64,000 bases of DNA from contig JAKNDB010000108.1 in NCBI GenBank assembly GCA_024305405.1, positions 434,001 to 498,000 on the forward strand, written 5' to 3'. The position numbers and the translations under genes were made by a program. This DNA is from Dirofilaria immitis. Lineage: Eukaryota; Nematoda; Chromadorea; Rhabditida; Onchocercidae. Position 1 is the stretch's first letter. Each line of letters opens with the position of its first letter. The notes under the pieces are model-generated. The model made no database searches. It was not told where the DNA came from and saw nothing but the letters and a program-made list of their open reading frames with translations. This document shows positions 17,940 to 31,000 of this stretch, in pieces.

Positions 17940-20481
17940 TCGAAATTACGTAAAAGATAGGATAATAATCTTTCTCCTTGTTTCTTATTTCCTTTGTAAT
18001 ACCTTTTTTCTTTTGTTTTCACTTTAATACTTGTTTCAAGTCCTGTTGTCACATTTTGTGAATATTAGGTAATTTTATGGCTAAAAACTTCTTTAGATGT
18101 ATGACTAAAAATATGTTTTCTGTGATGTAAAAAGATAAGCAAAATTCTTGATCGATGATAATTTTATTAATTGATATCCGTGTTTAGGGAAATCAATGTC
18201 GTAGAGCTCCATTAGCTATAGCGTTTGAAAATGATAATTCATTGTTGTTCTGTGTCACGGTAAATCGGGAGTTCATTTTATTGATATATTCAAATGTTTG
18301 ATAACTTCATCTGATTTGGAATTGTTTGTGTTAACTTGAATTTTTGGCTTCATTTGCTATATTTTAACATGTTAATATTTTCTATAATGTAAAAGAGTAC
18401 GATTATATATAATAAATTACCGGGTATAGCAGACAGCACAAGTATTCGGAGAAGCTTCAAGTTATAGTTTATGATAATTTTATGTAGATTTTTAGTTCCT
18501 GCGTTGAATGCTGAGATTGAATTGCATTTAAAGATTTCTCATTCAGTTGACCAATTTTCATTATATTTTCCAAAAGTGACTCCATTCTATCAAAGTAAAT
18601 GTAAGCACAGATGTACACTTATTTATTGTATCGGAATGAAATAGTTTGCTGACCTGTCAGTTCTTTCATGAACATTTGTAGTTTATATTTTTAAATGAAA
18701 GAAAGTTTATTCTCATAAATTACAGCTAACAAGTCAAATAGTATCATAGAACTATACGTTTATTCTTCTATTCAATTCATTTATAACCATTCTGAAAATT
18801 TTTCGATATGAAATCGAATAAATGAAATTCGATATATAAAAAAAGAAAAGAAAAATAGTGCAAGCGAGCGAGCTTGTCCAGTTTTTTTTTTTTGTAATAA
18901 TTATTTTTGTATAATCGATAGAATAGTTAAAATTGGATTTGAATTCGAAACGATTAATTCTTGTTTAATTGATTTCTAATGAAGTTATTATTACACTTGC
19001 ACTTTCATGCCTGAGTACATTCTTATGATAATGCTCCATGGAAACTACTACTACTAATAATAATAGGTATAATTATGACAATAATGTTTATGTCTTTCCC
19101 AGTGATAAGTTACCATAGAAACATTTATAAATAAGTATTAATCGATAACATTATCAAGCATTTGCTTCAAGGATCTTGTCCAGCTATTAGTTTTTATGAT
19201 ATGAGCTAACGAGCAATCCTACTCCGACAATTTCCTATTTCATATAGTTTGAACGGTTGAAAATGCGTATATACGGTTTCCTTCAAAAATTCAGTATAAT
19301 TTTATTAAGTAACTATGATTCTTTGCGAATTTATTGATCTATATTAAATTAAATTTTTGTTAAACATATGAAATTTATACTTCTTGTTAGTTAATAATAG
19401 AAGATATCATAAATTTTTGATGGAAATTGATAAATTTAATAATAACGCATTTAAACTATTATCATATCAGACATATTAATGCGCAATTATATCCTTTCAT
19501 TTCATATACTTAGTTATAAGATCATGATGTGAATTAGACTCTTAATCAAGTTTTTATATTCGCTTGTCATCTAAAAAAAAATATTGGAATTTATCGAATA
19601 GATGGGCTAATTAGGTTCGATAAGTTAATAATTAACGACTTTCACTCGACATAAGCTCAAGATATTTGTTACAACCTAAGGTTTAATTTAGTTAAAGGAA
19701 TTTGATTAAAGCTATCGTATTTGATACTGCTAAGTTTTATTAAGAGTTACTCTCTTCTAACCTCTTGTAATTACAAAGATTCGTGAGCGACTAGATATCT
19801 TTCTTGAATTTCACAAGAATAATAAAATCAATTAATATCCCATGAAACTTGAACTGGCAACCGCCTAACGAAGTAGTGCCACCCCTACGTGAACAATGGT
19901 TAGTCCCGATATCCGGGAAAGTCGTGATTTGTCTGTTGTTAGTTATATTTCTGCTAAGTGGATTGCAGAAATCTGATTGATTGGACTGAGGAAATATATT
20001 TTTAATGTCGATAAAAGCAGTTTTTATTTTACTTATTATTTACTTAAAAAAGAAAGCCTGTTTTCATAAGAAAAAAAGGATCTGTTTTCATCCTAAAATA
20101 TTCTTGAGAATCTATCTTTATTATAAAATCATTCCTTGTCCTAAGACATGTCACATTAAAAGCTTTCGTGTAATCTGTGTATATTAATCAAGGATTATGT
20201 GATGTAAGTAGTACTGATATCAACATTTTATCAATGCTTACTATAATTTCTTCTCCAGTTTTTCTGAACACAGTAGCTGTATCCACTATAACTGTTGCTT
20301 GGTTAGCCGTAAATCTCGGTCGCCTTTTTTCTCAGGTTTAAAAATAAGTTATCATTATATTCTCGAGATTGTATTATGCGCATAATTTTTTAAAATATGA
20401 CTAGAGCGATTCTATGTGTATTGCTTTCTAGAAAAATGTTCACTTTATTTTCAATAAATTTGTACAATTTATAGCCGAGTT
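17940..20481. other. intergenic region between BET1 and IMPDH
   Basis: Holds the BET1 3' UTR and presumably the IMPDH promoter. I see no gene, tRNA or clear repeat. Around 19890-19920 there is a small palindrome CCCGATATCCGGG in otherwise slightly GC-richer DNA, without tRNA-like structure. Confidence 0.5.
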
Positions 20482-23400
20482 ATGAAGATGGATGGTGGTG
20501 GTGATGGTATTAATGAAATTAATGAAGATGGACAAACAATCGACGAACTTATGAGTGGTCATGTTGGGTTAACATACAAGTATTTTTTCTTTTCTTGTTT
20601 TTTTTTTTTTTTTTTTTATAGGTTAATTCAATTTCTTCATCGTAACTAAATTTTAGTAAGAAGAATCAATATAAGACAATTTATTCAATATTTAGCTGAA
20701 ATTAATTATTTTTAGAATGAAATTTATCTGCTGATAACATATATATTTTAGTGATTTCAATATATTGCCGGGTTATATCAATTTTGACGTTTCTACCGTT
20801 GATTTAACAACACATTTAACACGGGATATTGTGCTCAAAACACCATTAGTATCATCACCGATGGATACAGTAACTGAATGCGAAATGGCAATTGCTATGG
20901 CGGTTAGATTTTATTTAGATAAGTGATGTACGATAATTTATTCGTGTACATGCATTACAGATATCTCAATTGTTATGCTTACTCAGTTTTGGCTTTGAAC
21001 AAATATATAGTCCTTTTGAAAGGCTCTTAAAATATCTTCAATAAGATTATCTGTTGATCAGACTGTCTCAGCAATTTCATTTGACAATTTGGAATAATTA
21101 ATGTTATGAGACAGCTCAAAGGGATTCTCCTAATTGTCAAATGATTTTAATAAATTTTAGAATGTAAATAGCCAACTATTCAGAGTTCATATCTCGACGA
21201 TGGCATTTTCACTAGTTCATTGGACCGTTTGTGAATAAAATAAGGAGTTATTTAAATGATGTACATTAGTCGATTAGCGACAACAGATGTGATTAAAATT
21301 GAAATTAACAAGAATTATTCGTTCAAACTTCAATATATTATGATAAATTTAAAACAATTTTTTTCAGTTACATGGTGGTATTGGTATAATTCATGCCAAT
21401 TTTCCTCTTTGGAAGAGCAGGTCAAAGAAGTTATCAAAGTTAAGGTGAAATTTTGCTCAAAGATTTTTTTATTTTTAAAACCTTCCAACTTTCCAATCTT
21501 GTAAATGTACTTTTTTTATTTGTTAAGATTCTAGTCAAGCCATTAACGTTGCTTGACTGTCGGCAAAATATGATGATGAGTGAAATGTTTCAACATCTTG
21601 TATCGATAGGATGATTCATGTACAACTGTCGATATAAGATATTTTGCGGGATATGACGAAATATTTCTTTGTTCTGCTTATGATTGTTTGATATAACTAA
21701 AGAATGAAAAAATGTAACGAATGTTTGAATTTCTTATTGTCTGATTGAATTTTGCAGCGTTACAAGCAAGGGTTTATAACGCACCCACACTGTATCAAAG
21801 AGACCGATACCGTATTAGATTTGATGGGGATAAAATTGAAATATGGTTTCACCGGAACACCAGTTACATCAACAGGGCAGGTTGGTGGCAAATTGATAGG
21901 TATGTATTTTATTGAAACTTTTCCACTTCTGAATTATTTGATCATTTGAAGAAATAAACCAATGAACGAAAGATTAATTATCGGTTAGAAACTGCTTTTT
22001 TGGATTTTTGAAGTAGATTTAGGTTTATAAAATTTATGCTACGTTTCAAGGGAACTTTCTTATCATTCGCTTTAAATCATACTGGTATTGTAGGTCTTGT
22101 AACTTCACGTGATGTAGACTTTATTGATGAGAGCAGATATGCGACGACGAAGATAAGCGAAGTAATGGTTCCACTCGATCGGCTTATAACAGGCAGTGAA
22201 GATTTGAATTTAGAACATGCCTACGAAATCTTAGAAAATGAGAAAAAGGTAAGTAATTATTTATTATCTTTGATTGCAGTAGGTACTTATCAAATTCTGA
22301 TAAAAGTATTTTTGAAATAGCCGTTTTCTTAGATGATAAGCAGGTTGATATTTATGTTTTATGATCAAACATTATGAGGCATTTTTTCTCTCTTTTACCA
22401 TCTGGACATATTTTACAGGAAAATTACCTATTGTTAACAGCAAAAACGAATTAGTATCCTTAATAGCTCGTACTGATCTAAAAAAGCTCGAGATTTTCCA
22501 TGGAGTTCATATGATTCCAAAGGACAATTAAGAGTGGGTGCAGCTATAAATACTCGAGAATCTGCAAAAGAAGCAGTAAAGAAATTAGTTGCGGCTGGTA
22601 CCGATGTTCTTGTCATTGTAAGTAATAGAATTTATCTTAATCTCGCTCAGGTCATCTTTTTCTCCCTGAAAATCAAATTAATTTTTCGCTTGATGCTATT
22701 AGCAGTTTGATTAATGTAATGATTAGGACTCATATTTTGAGTGATACTTGTAAATGCATAAGTACAGAGATGATATAGCACATACAATTCATTGTATGTT
22801 TTACTTGCATTTGAGACAACAATTTTCTCGTATGTCATTTCTCATCTCGTTACAGACAGTTTATCCCACAGAGCATGCATATTTTATTGGGCAGTGGAAA
22901 TTACGATTCTAAAATTCTTCTCTCTTAATCTGTAATAATTTATGATAAGGAATGAATACCTTTCGAGAAGTATCAAAACCTAAAAGAGTTAATTTGTCAG
23001 TAGGAGAAAATTAAGAAAAGCAAAAATACTACTAGAAACTTTTCCTCATGCGTTTCTAAGTGATGATAATTCATATTTTGATATCTTTTTTTTTTCTATA
23101 TAATTTAGAAATGTTCATAATATTTGTTCATTCCTTTTCGTTTTATTAAAATTGGAACAAATAAGAAAACTTACATATGTTGACTATAAGTTCAACTATT
23201 AAAATAAATTCTAAATATTTTGAAGGAATATCATACTCAAATATAGGGTTTCTGTATTCTGTATATTGTACATTATTTTAATATTATTTCTATATTTGCA
23301 GGACTCTTCACAAGGTGCTAGTATGTATCAAGTGAATCTTTTGAAATGGATAAAAGCGAATTATCCAAAAACGCCACAGATAATTGCAGGCAATGGCAAG

Positions 23401-24965
23401 TTACCTTATTTATTTTTTTCTTTTTAAATTGTTTTTTTATGTATAGAATAGTGCTAGATTGAAAGAGTCAGTATTTTTTAATATTACTAAAGCTTTGTAC
23501 AGAATCTATCAAAACTATTTTATAGTTGATTTTTAAGCTATCTTGTTTTGATCATGGACTGGATATAGTCTAGTTTCGTAAATGGCTCATGTTGAAATAA
23601 TGTAATATATTGCTTCTATTCCATTCAATATGCATATCTGTTAAGTATTGTAGAACATTATAAGATATTTTCGCTTTATTCAAGTTTTACTTTTTTGTAA
23701 ATGGAGGAAAATATCTGAGAGAAGTGCCTGATACTGACGGCACATTCATTGGTTTATTTATTTTTTCCTAAATATTTACTTATTTTCAGTTGTAACACAA
23801 AAGCAAGCAAAAATTCTGATTGATGCTGGGGCAGATGCCATTCGCGTTGGTATGGGTAGTGGTTCAATTTGTATCACTCAAGAAGGTTGTGCATTTTTAT
23901 TTAATTTTATAGGCACATAATTTTTATTGCCGTATGTGCATTTCACAGTAGTATTATCATCGATTTAGATAATATTAATGTTTACCTTCTGCTGATGGTG
24001 TGTTTAAATAAAACGATCAGCAATATTTTCATATCTTCATGTGTTTCAGTTACTGCAGTTGGACGAGCGCAAGGTACAGCGGTTTATCAGGTAGCCAAGT
24101 ATGCCAGAACTCGTGGAATTCCCATCATTGCTGATGGCGGAATAAGAGATGTTGGATATATCACGAAGGTAATATAGCGATAGTTTTCACTGTTCAGCGT
24201 AACTTTTATGATTTGAAATTTCCATTTGAGCTATTCAGGCTTTGGCACTTGGCGCATCGACAGTAATGATGGGTGGTCTTTAGCAGGCACAACAGAGGCA
24301 CCTGGAGAATATTTTTGGGGTCCAAGTGGTGTGCGCCTTAAGAATTATCGTGGAATGGGTTCACTGGATGCTATGGAAGCAAATATTAGTAGTCAAGATA
24401 GGTACTTTGGCAGGTAACTTCTTTTTCCGTATTGTTGTAGTTTGCCTTTTTTCAATCTGAATAGTGTTGTTTTTCAAAGATGTACATGAAGCAAAATTTA
24501 TATAATTAAGCATTTGTCCTGCGTCAGAGATGTTCTTCACAGTATATTCTTATTATTAAACGAGTTTGTTGTTTTCAGTGGGTCAGATACGATCAAGGTT
24601 GCGCAAGGGGTATCTGCTACTATGAGAGATAGAGGTAGCATTCATAAATTTGTTCCATATTTAGTACGAGGAATTCAGCATGGTTTTCAAGATATTGGTG
24701 TCAGAAATTTGGATGAACTCAGGTCCTTCTTTTTGTTATCTGACTGGATTTTTGTGTTTTTTTTGTTTTAATTTTTTTGTGCGACAACATCGCATAATCT
24801 CTCTGCTTTCTTACGTTGTTTCGCACATTATGCTGTATTGGTGAATGACTGGAAAGAGTAAAACAGTGCTATTCCAGGAATGGTATTGCTCATAGTGAAA
24901 TCAAATTTGAGCGTCGGTCATCGAATGCACAAGTCGAGGGAGGAGTACATTCCTTGCACTCGTAA
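20482..24965 (+). CDS. inosine-5'-monophosphate dehydrogenase, 12 exons
   Basis: Oxidises IMP to XMP with NAD, the rate-limiting step of GTP synthesis. Exons: 20482-20579, 20752-20902, 21368-21444, 21758-21899, 22094-22248, 22419-22617, 23302-23395, 23790-23885, 24050-24168, 24239-24413, 24579-24722, 24878-24965. Product about 513 residues. Recognised motifs are [38 protein letters not shown], two CBS-type segments ([35 protein letters not shown]), DSSQGAS, the catalytic-cysteine loop [50 protein letters not shown], the flap SQDRYF and KVAQGVS. Four single-base losses break the frame: T run 21400-21403, A run 22420-22423, A run 22480-22485, T run 24279-24281. Intron 7 has a GC donor at 23396. 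The C-terminus ends at HSLHS, without the usual YEKRLF-like tail. AATAAA follows at 24985. Confidence 0.96.
21063..21144. repeat. two interleaved inverted repeats in IMPDH intron 2
   Basis: CTGTCTCA at 21063-21070 pairs with TGAGACAG at 21107-21114. A 13-base arm (TCATTTGACAATT, 21077-21089) pairs with 21132-21144. The two pairings are interleaved, so a transcript could form an H-type pseudoknot or switch between two hairpins. No known RNA family is recognised. Confidence 0.6.
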
Positions 24966-25891
24966 GCTTATCGGATTTCTTATCAATAAATTATTTTATT
25001 AATAACAATATTTTATTATCATGCAAAAATCATATTTTAGGGAAAATTATGCATAAATGCTTGAAATCAGTTCACAGAAATTTTAATACAAAAACGATTC
25101 ACATCTGAAATAACGAGTAGATGTTTCAGTTATGATAAACGCCTTTATTGAAATACGATGAAATCTGCCAAATAATCCTATTCAGTGCGTATTTAAAAAT
25201 TTTTGCTGTTGCAATAAATTTATTGAACTTTATTCCTCATTTTATTTTCTTTCTTTTTTTTTGTTAGTGGAGATATGGAAAAGAGTTGTGATTTTCCATT
25301 TAAGAATTGTTGGTCTCATGATTCTCCTAAAAAATTTTGGATTGTGGAATAGCATATTGGAAAAAAATAATATCCTTGTGTGAAATCTGTTCGTTTATTT
25401 TACATTGTTGTTATTTGTCATTCTCTTAAGATATTCTCATCGATTTCTATTTATTTTATTTATAGTCTTATTATTTGGGTTGTGCTTTTTTCCCTTATTA
25501 ATTTCCTATCTTTACAATGACGAAGATTGTTATTCTTATCTGAATTGGTTTATCCTCTAATATTTACCAAATTTAATAATAATTTTGGACCATGTGTTGT
25601 TGCTCATTTTGTTATATTTGTGTTATCCACATTTACAAGTAAACTGTATTCACTTCAGATTACCACGTATTTCATTTAACAAATACCGATCACTGTATCA
25701 TTTTAAATGCATTCAGACTTACGGATCTCATATATCGTAAGAAAGTTAACATATATATTTCTCTCATTCCTCATGAACAACAAAGCGAAGCATTGATAAG
25801 CCGACGAAGGACTAGAATACATGATATTGAAAATGGTTATAATACTGAAGGTTGGCTACACATCGCTATTTGGACGTAGTAGGATTTTAAG
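24966..25891. other. spacer between IMPDH and the pseudouridine synthase
   Basis: About 0.93 kb. It contains the IMPDH poly(A) signal AATAAA at 24985-24990, only 20 bases after the stop, and no supported gene. Same-strand neighbours at this distance could be an operon. Confidence 0.5.
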
Positions 25892-28040
25892 ATGTTTCAT
25901 GGAGTTCTATTCGATAAGGTTTATGAGATTTCTCGCTTCGTGCTAATTTCATTTCTTAAAGATTATAAAAAGATTCAAAAAAGAATGAGCGTAAATGATG
26001 CATATCGATATTTACTCTGGGTATCCTATGATGGTGCTCGATTTCTATCCATTGCTAACGGAAGTCTTAATCATAGTGTGCTCGGTTTTCTGAAAACACT
26101 TGTACGAGGAACTTTCCCAAATATTGAGGAGAAGTTGAAAATGTCACCATCAAGCAGGTTTGTCATTTATCATTAGTATTCCACATAAATAGATTACAAC
26201 TATAGCTCGGAAATCCTGAAATTTTTCTTTTTTTTTGCGAAGTTATTCAAATTGAACATGACTAATTTAGGACTGATGCTGGAGTACATGCAATACGGAA
26301 CGCTTTTATCATGCAAATTCCGATCGAAAATGCGGATAAAGATAAAAGTAACATACTAGATGACTGGAATTACAGGATTAATAAATCTATCGGTACATCA
26401 TTACGTATTTTGGATTTTCATACTATTTCAAAAGGTTTCTGTTCGAGAAGAAATGTCTCATACAGGTATATTTGCTTATCGTTTCGTTTAGTAAAATAAG
26501 GTGTAACTAACTAAACAAGATAAACGAAATTTTTCTAAATAATTTCATTAACATTAGCTTTTGTAAGTAATGAATAGTTTGGAATGTTATGAATTCCGAT
26601 AGTATAATCAGTATTGACGAATATAGGATATGTGATTTCTTATCGAAATTTTATAGAAAATACAAATATCGATTAGCCATAGCAGAAGACGAGAAAGAAT
26701 GGTGGAAAAATACAGAACAACCATTGTTATGGCAATTTGCTGAAAGACCATATATGTGGTTTCTGCCGAATGGATTTGATATTCAGAAGGCTGAAGATGC
26801 GTGTTCCTTATTCGAAGTGAACTATTTTTAAGCTATAATCTCTATGATATTTATTGCAGTATAATTTCATGCTTTTGTTCTAAGCTCAGACATATAGTAC
26901 CATTTCATTTCTTTTCATGGCACTCATGATATGGCTTCGTTCATGAAATATCCGTTACGTCATCGTCTAAGGACAGACAGTCGAATTTCGACGATGAAAC
27001 ATATGCTACACGTTGGCATTTCTGGCGGCAAGTATATGTTTCTTTCATGTAGTTTGCTAAACTTTAATTTACTGAAAGATTCGTGGAACTGACTTTGCAA
27101 TATATCATATAAGGAAGCGATATTTGCAATCACTATCACACGTTGCAGTAACTCGTTTCAAATATATATATTTTGTGAAAAATTGTTCTTTCAAGTTATT
27201 CTAATGCTTGTTGTAATACGGCAGCTGAATTCTTATATTTCTAAAAAATTTCGAAATTTTCTGTAATACCATTCGCCAATAACAAATTGAATTAATCTTG
27301 AATCAAATATTTCGGATCAGGATAACTGGATAAATCAGATAATTGAGTTTTGCAGGAGGAAGTCGTTTTGGGGATACTAATGGTTTTAATTTAATCGATG
27401 TTAGTGTTATTTCAAGGTCTTTTTGCGATCACAAGTAAGTGATGATGACTTTACATTTTTTGCCACAATTAGCAGCTCATAATTAGCACTAGAAAAGTAA
27501 AGAATATAAGAAAATCAACTATCTAGAGCATTTGTAAATGTTCATATATATTCTATAAAAGAGGGATCTGGACTAAAGGAAAGAACTTGGTGAGATGAAC
27601 AGAATAGCAAACTTCATAAGTTGGCAACTCATGCTACACCAGTGTCTCATCACAAGAAAAATACTATCGGCTAGACCACGAATTGGAGAATTAGGATGTT
27701 TTGGAACAGAGCATGATAAATTGTTAAGGTTAACGATCTCTTAATTTGCTATATTTTACTTTAAATAATTGTAAAATATTGGCATGATTTTCAGATAAGA
27801 CATATGGTACGCAGCATTGTCGAATATGCTTACGGACGTTTGTCTCGAGAACGTTTCATATGGCTTCTAAACAATCCAAATCCTGAAAATTTCCATCATT
27901 TCGGTATGGTGACTGCTCCACCACAAGGATTATTCTTAGAAGATGTTGTTTACGACGAACGAATGTTCGTTGATCCCATACCATATCATTACCATAGCTG
28001 GGATGAAATGAATAAAACGTTTTGTGATGAATCGTTTTGA
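25892..28040 (+). CDS. TruA-family tRNA pseudouridine synthase, PUSL1-like, 6 exons
   Basis: Enzymes of this family convert uridine to pseudouridine in tRNA. The nearest type I recognise is PUSL1, which is mitochondrial in mammals. Exons: 25892-26157, 26271-26465, 26657-26816, 26898-27027, 27356-27434, then 27795 or 27800 to 28040, about 356 residues. Family signs are YLLWVSYDGARF near the start, the catalytic Asp in RTDAGVHA, FCSRRNVSYRKYKYRLA, FHGTHDMASF, HMVRSIV and the C-terminal APPQGLFLEDVVYD. The ATG at 25892 follows ATTTTAAG directly, as for a trans-spliced start. Met32 (25985) begins the part aligned to PUSL1. Intron 4 has a GC donor (27028). Joining exon 5 (phase 2) to the acceptor at 27794 shifts frame. 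Either one base is missing, giving KIRHMVR, or the acceptor at 27799 is used. Confidence 0.9.
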
Positions 28041-31000
28041 TAAAAGTGAAATATGTCACCTGTAGGATAAAAACATGATCAAAAAGAGTTTTTACATCCT
28101 ATATGTTTAAATACATTGAAATTCGTATTTCCATTAATGAACTCTTTCCTATAAGATTCTATCACCGTACGTACCATTATTATTGATAAGAGACATGAGA
28201 TGAGCAATTACTTCTTTTCGAGACATCAGAAATCTTTTACTCCTGCGGGCGCATCAGAATGCTGAAATAAATTACCCCCTGCGGGAGCATCAGAATGCTG
28301 AAATACAATCATTTTTGTTCGTCCAAAATACCTTGCTAATAATTTAATTACGGTAATAATTTCTAATTTATCACGCAGTAAGAAAATAAGCCTATACAAT
28401 GAATGCGATCATATGTTAGCGAAGATCAGGTGAGTTGTTGAAATCATAGCTCTTATCATAGTCTTTTTTTTCCAGAAAAATCTAAAGGATTATTTTCGAT
28501 GTGTCGCAATACCATAGCAAGAAAAAGGCACTCTATTATGTAATCACAAAATTCCGAGATCAATTATACCATTGATCTTGTTGAAATAGTTTATAAGTAC
28601 TTGTATTAGAACAACTATTGCTTTATCTTGTTTCTTTTTACTGCTAAACTCAATTTCAAGCTGACATTTTAATCATTGATATGATTAATCAGTTTGGAAT
28701 TTTCTCGCTACCATAAACAGGATAATAGCGTGTTTTTAGTTGATGCTTTTACGGTTTCATGAATTACACAGTGCGATTGAAGTTTATTCCAGTTTATGAA
28801 TGATTATATTCTTCAAAATACGACGATCTTATCGGCATGAATCATATCTTTTAATGATTCTTTCCAATTTATTACCATGATACAATAATCGTAAAAAAGA
28901 AAATAGCCGTATTATTCTAGATGCCAGTTATTTAATGTTTTCTTGTCAGACTTTTTAATCGGCTGGTATGACTTCGTTTAAACTCATAGATATCCCTTCC
29001 TAGTTGTGCTCCAATATTACATTTCACTATTATCACTTTTTAAATCGCAGTTAAAAGCAATTCGCAGTCTCTAACTTCTACTTGATGTGATTATCAAAAA
29101 TATCAATACCAAAAATATAGATCAATCTCATTTTATCGCGGGAGATTAATGTATGTATGTGTATATACTATCTGCGTGACCATGTCTGTCTATACTTGCG
29201 TATGAGTAAAAAGTGGTATGAAGTAGTATGTATAGATGCAAGCATGCTGTAATGTGCGTGCATGCATGTGCATGTACATTATCTAATGAACATAACCTTT
29301 AATGCAACCTTCGCTGCTCAATGGTTCTTATCCGGAAACAATAGGATAATATAGATTGTTATTCTTGCTGCTATTGCTTTGAACAACATGCTGCTGAATG
29401 GTATATGGCTGAACCAGTTGGACTGTTGCCAGGTTTTTATTAGACTAAACTTTTCTCGAAACAGACTAATAATGTTATCACTCCCGTCTTATATATTTCT
29501 AAAAGTAGTAATGATAAGTAATCATCGCTGAATATATATTATCCAAATTCAACCAATATTAAGGATAAATTGAATATTAGTAAGCTGTAAGTTATCTTCC
29601 AAAATTCTAAATGGAAAGTCCTGGGATACGGTAGGATAGAGACGGTTACGCGTACACTGTGCGTTGCGTATGATCTTAAATGTGTTGTAGGATATGTTGA
29701 GTGGAGGTGCGGCGAGGTTTTATGTTATCGTGAAACGAAGTTTTGTGTTGGTGATAGGAGGGAGTAGTCAGCGTTAATTTACTGTATTACGTAAGTGGCG
29801 TAGCGTGGTAAATCTCTTATGATTGTTTTGTAGTAGAATTTTAGATCATTCGTAGCAGTTATAATTTGTAAAAGATATTCCCTTAGTAAAGTGAAATAAT
29901 TTGATGAAATAGAGTGTAGTTAATCCTACAGTTGTAAATTCAATAATTATTGCTATCTTTTAGCTATTTTATTATAACAACATGTTTTGTGACATTACGA
30001 TCGAATAGTTTTTTTTTTGATATTAGTTTTATGATATAGTGAATTTACTACTTCAGTTTTTATTATATTTAACTGTATACATATGTATGTGGTTCGCAAT
30101 ATTTTAGAATCACTTCATATCATCTGCTATTTATCTTCGATGTCCATTAGACTTCTGTTTCATTTAATTACAATATTTTGCAATCACTTAAATATATACA
30201 TGACTCATTTAGACGTATAGAACTGCGTTATCTAGAATATTAGTTTATCTATTAGTTTATTAAAATGTGACTACCGTTTATCTTTTTGTTTTTCCCTAAA
30301 TATGAGAGTGCATGAAAGAGGCCGGATAATGAAGGTAACTGAAATAACAGGCAAGGGTATTTTGCAAGCAATATTAATCTAGATAAGTATCTGGAATTTA
30401 TAATATTTTGAATTGTTTGTTACACTTTATACTATTTATTATTTTGAAAATTCGATTTTGTGCATTACTTTTGGAATGTTTTATTTAAAGCGGGTGTTAA
30501 TGGCATATTCGTTATTATTTTAAAGTAGTTGTCGTGCCTGAATCTATTATTTTACATCGGTCGATCTTATAGTTCTGAAGTTCCCTTCGCTTTATTTGTT
30601 GCATTTTTCTGGATCAAAGGCTCTAGTTGTTATTGTTTTTTTCCTTTGCTGAAGGGATGTTCCTAGCGAATTAAAATCTTCCCTATATTGTATGTAATGG
30701 GAGAGGCAGACACAAGGTCGTACTTTCTATGGCATCACGTAGTGTGGAGCATCTATTACATAGTGCATGTACCGACTTGAGGGTAGTGATTCTTAAAATT
30801 TCTTTTTCTATCTGTTCCGACATTAGAAGTTTGAGTTTTTGAATTGGGTTGAGGTTTTTTTCTCTGACATTATATAGTATGTGTATTGATTAAGTATATG
30901 TCCTACACAAAGGCAATGAATTCTAAGAATAAATTGAGATTTCTTTTTCTTTTTTGATTAGATGCATAGCATGATAGCTATACATATACATGTTCCTTGA

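Noticed and set aside
19856..19925. GC-richer patch with a CCCGATATCCGGG palindrome, possible tRNA
   Set aside because: It does not fold into a cloverleaf and lacks A and B box sequences.
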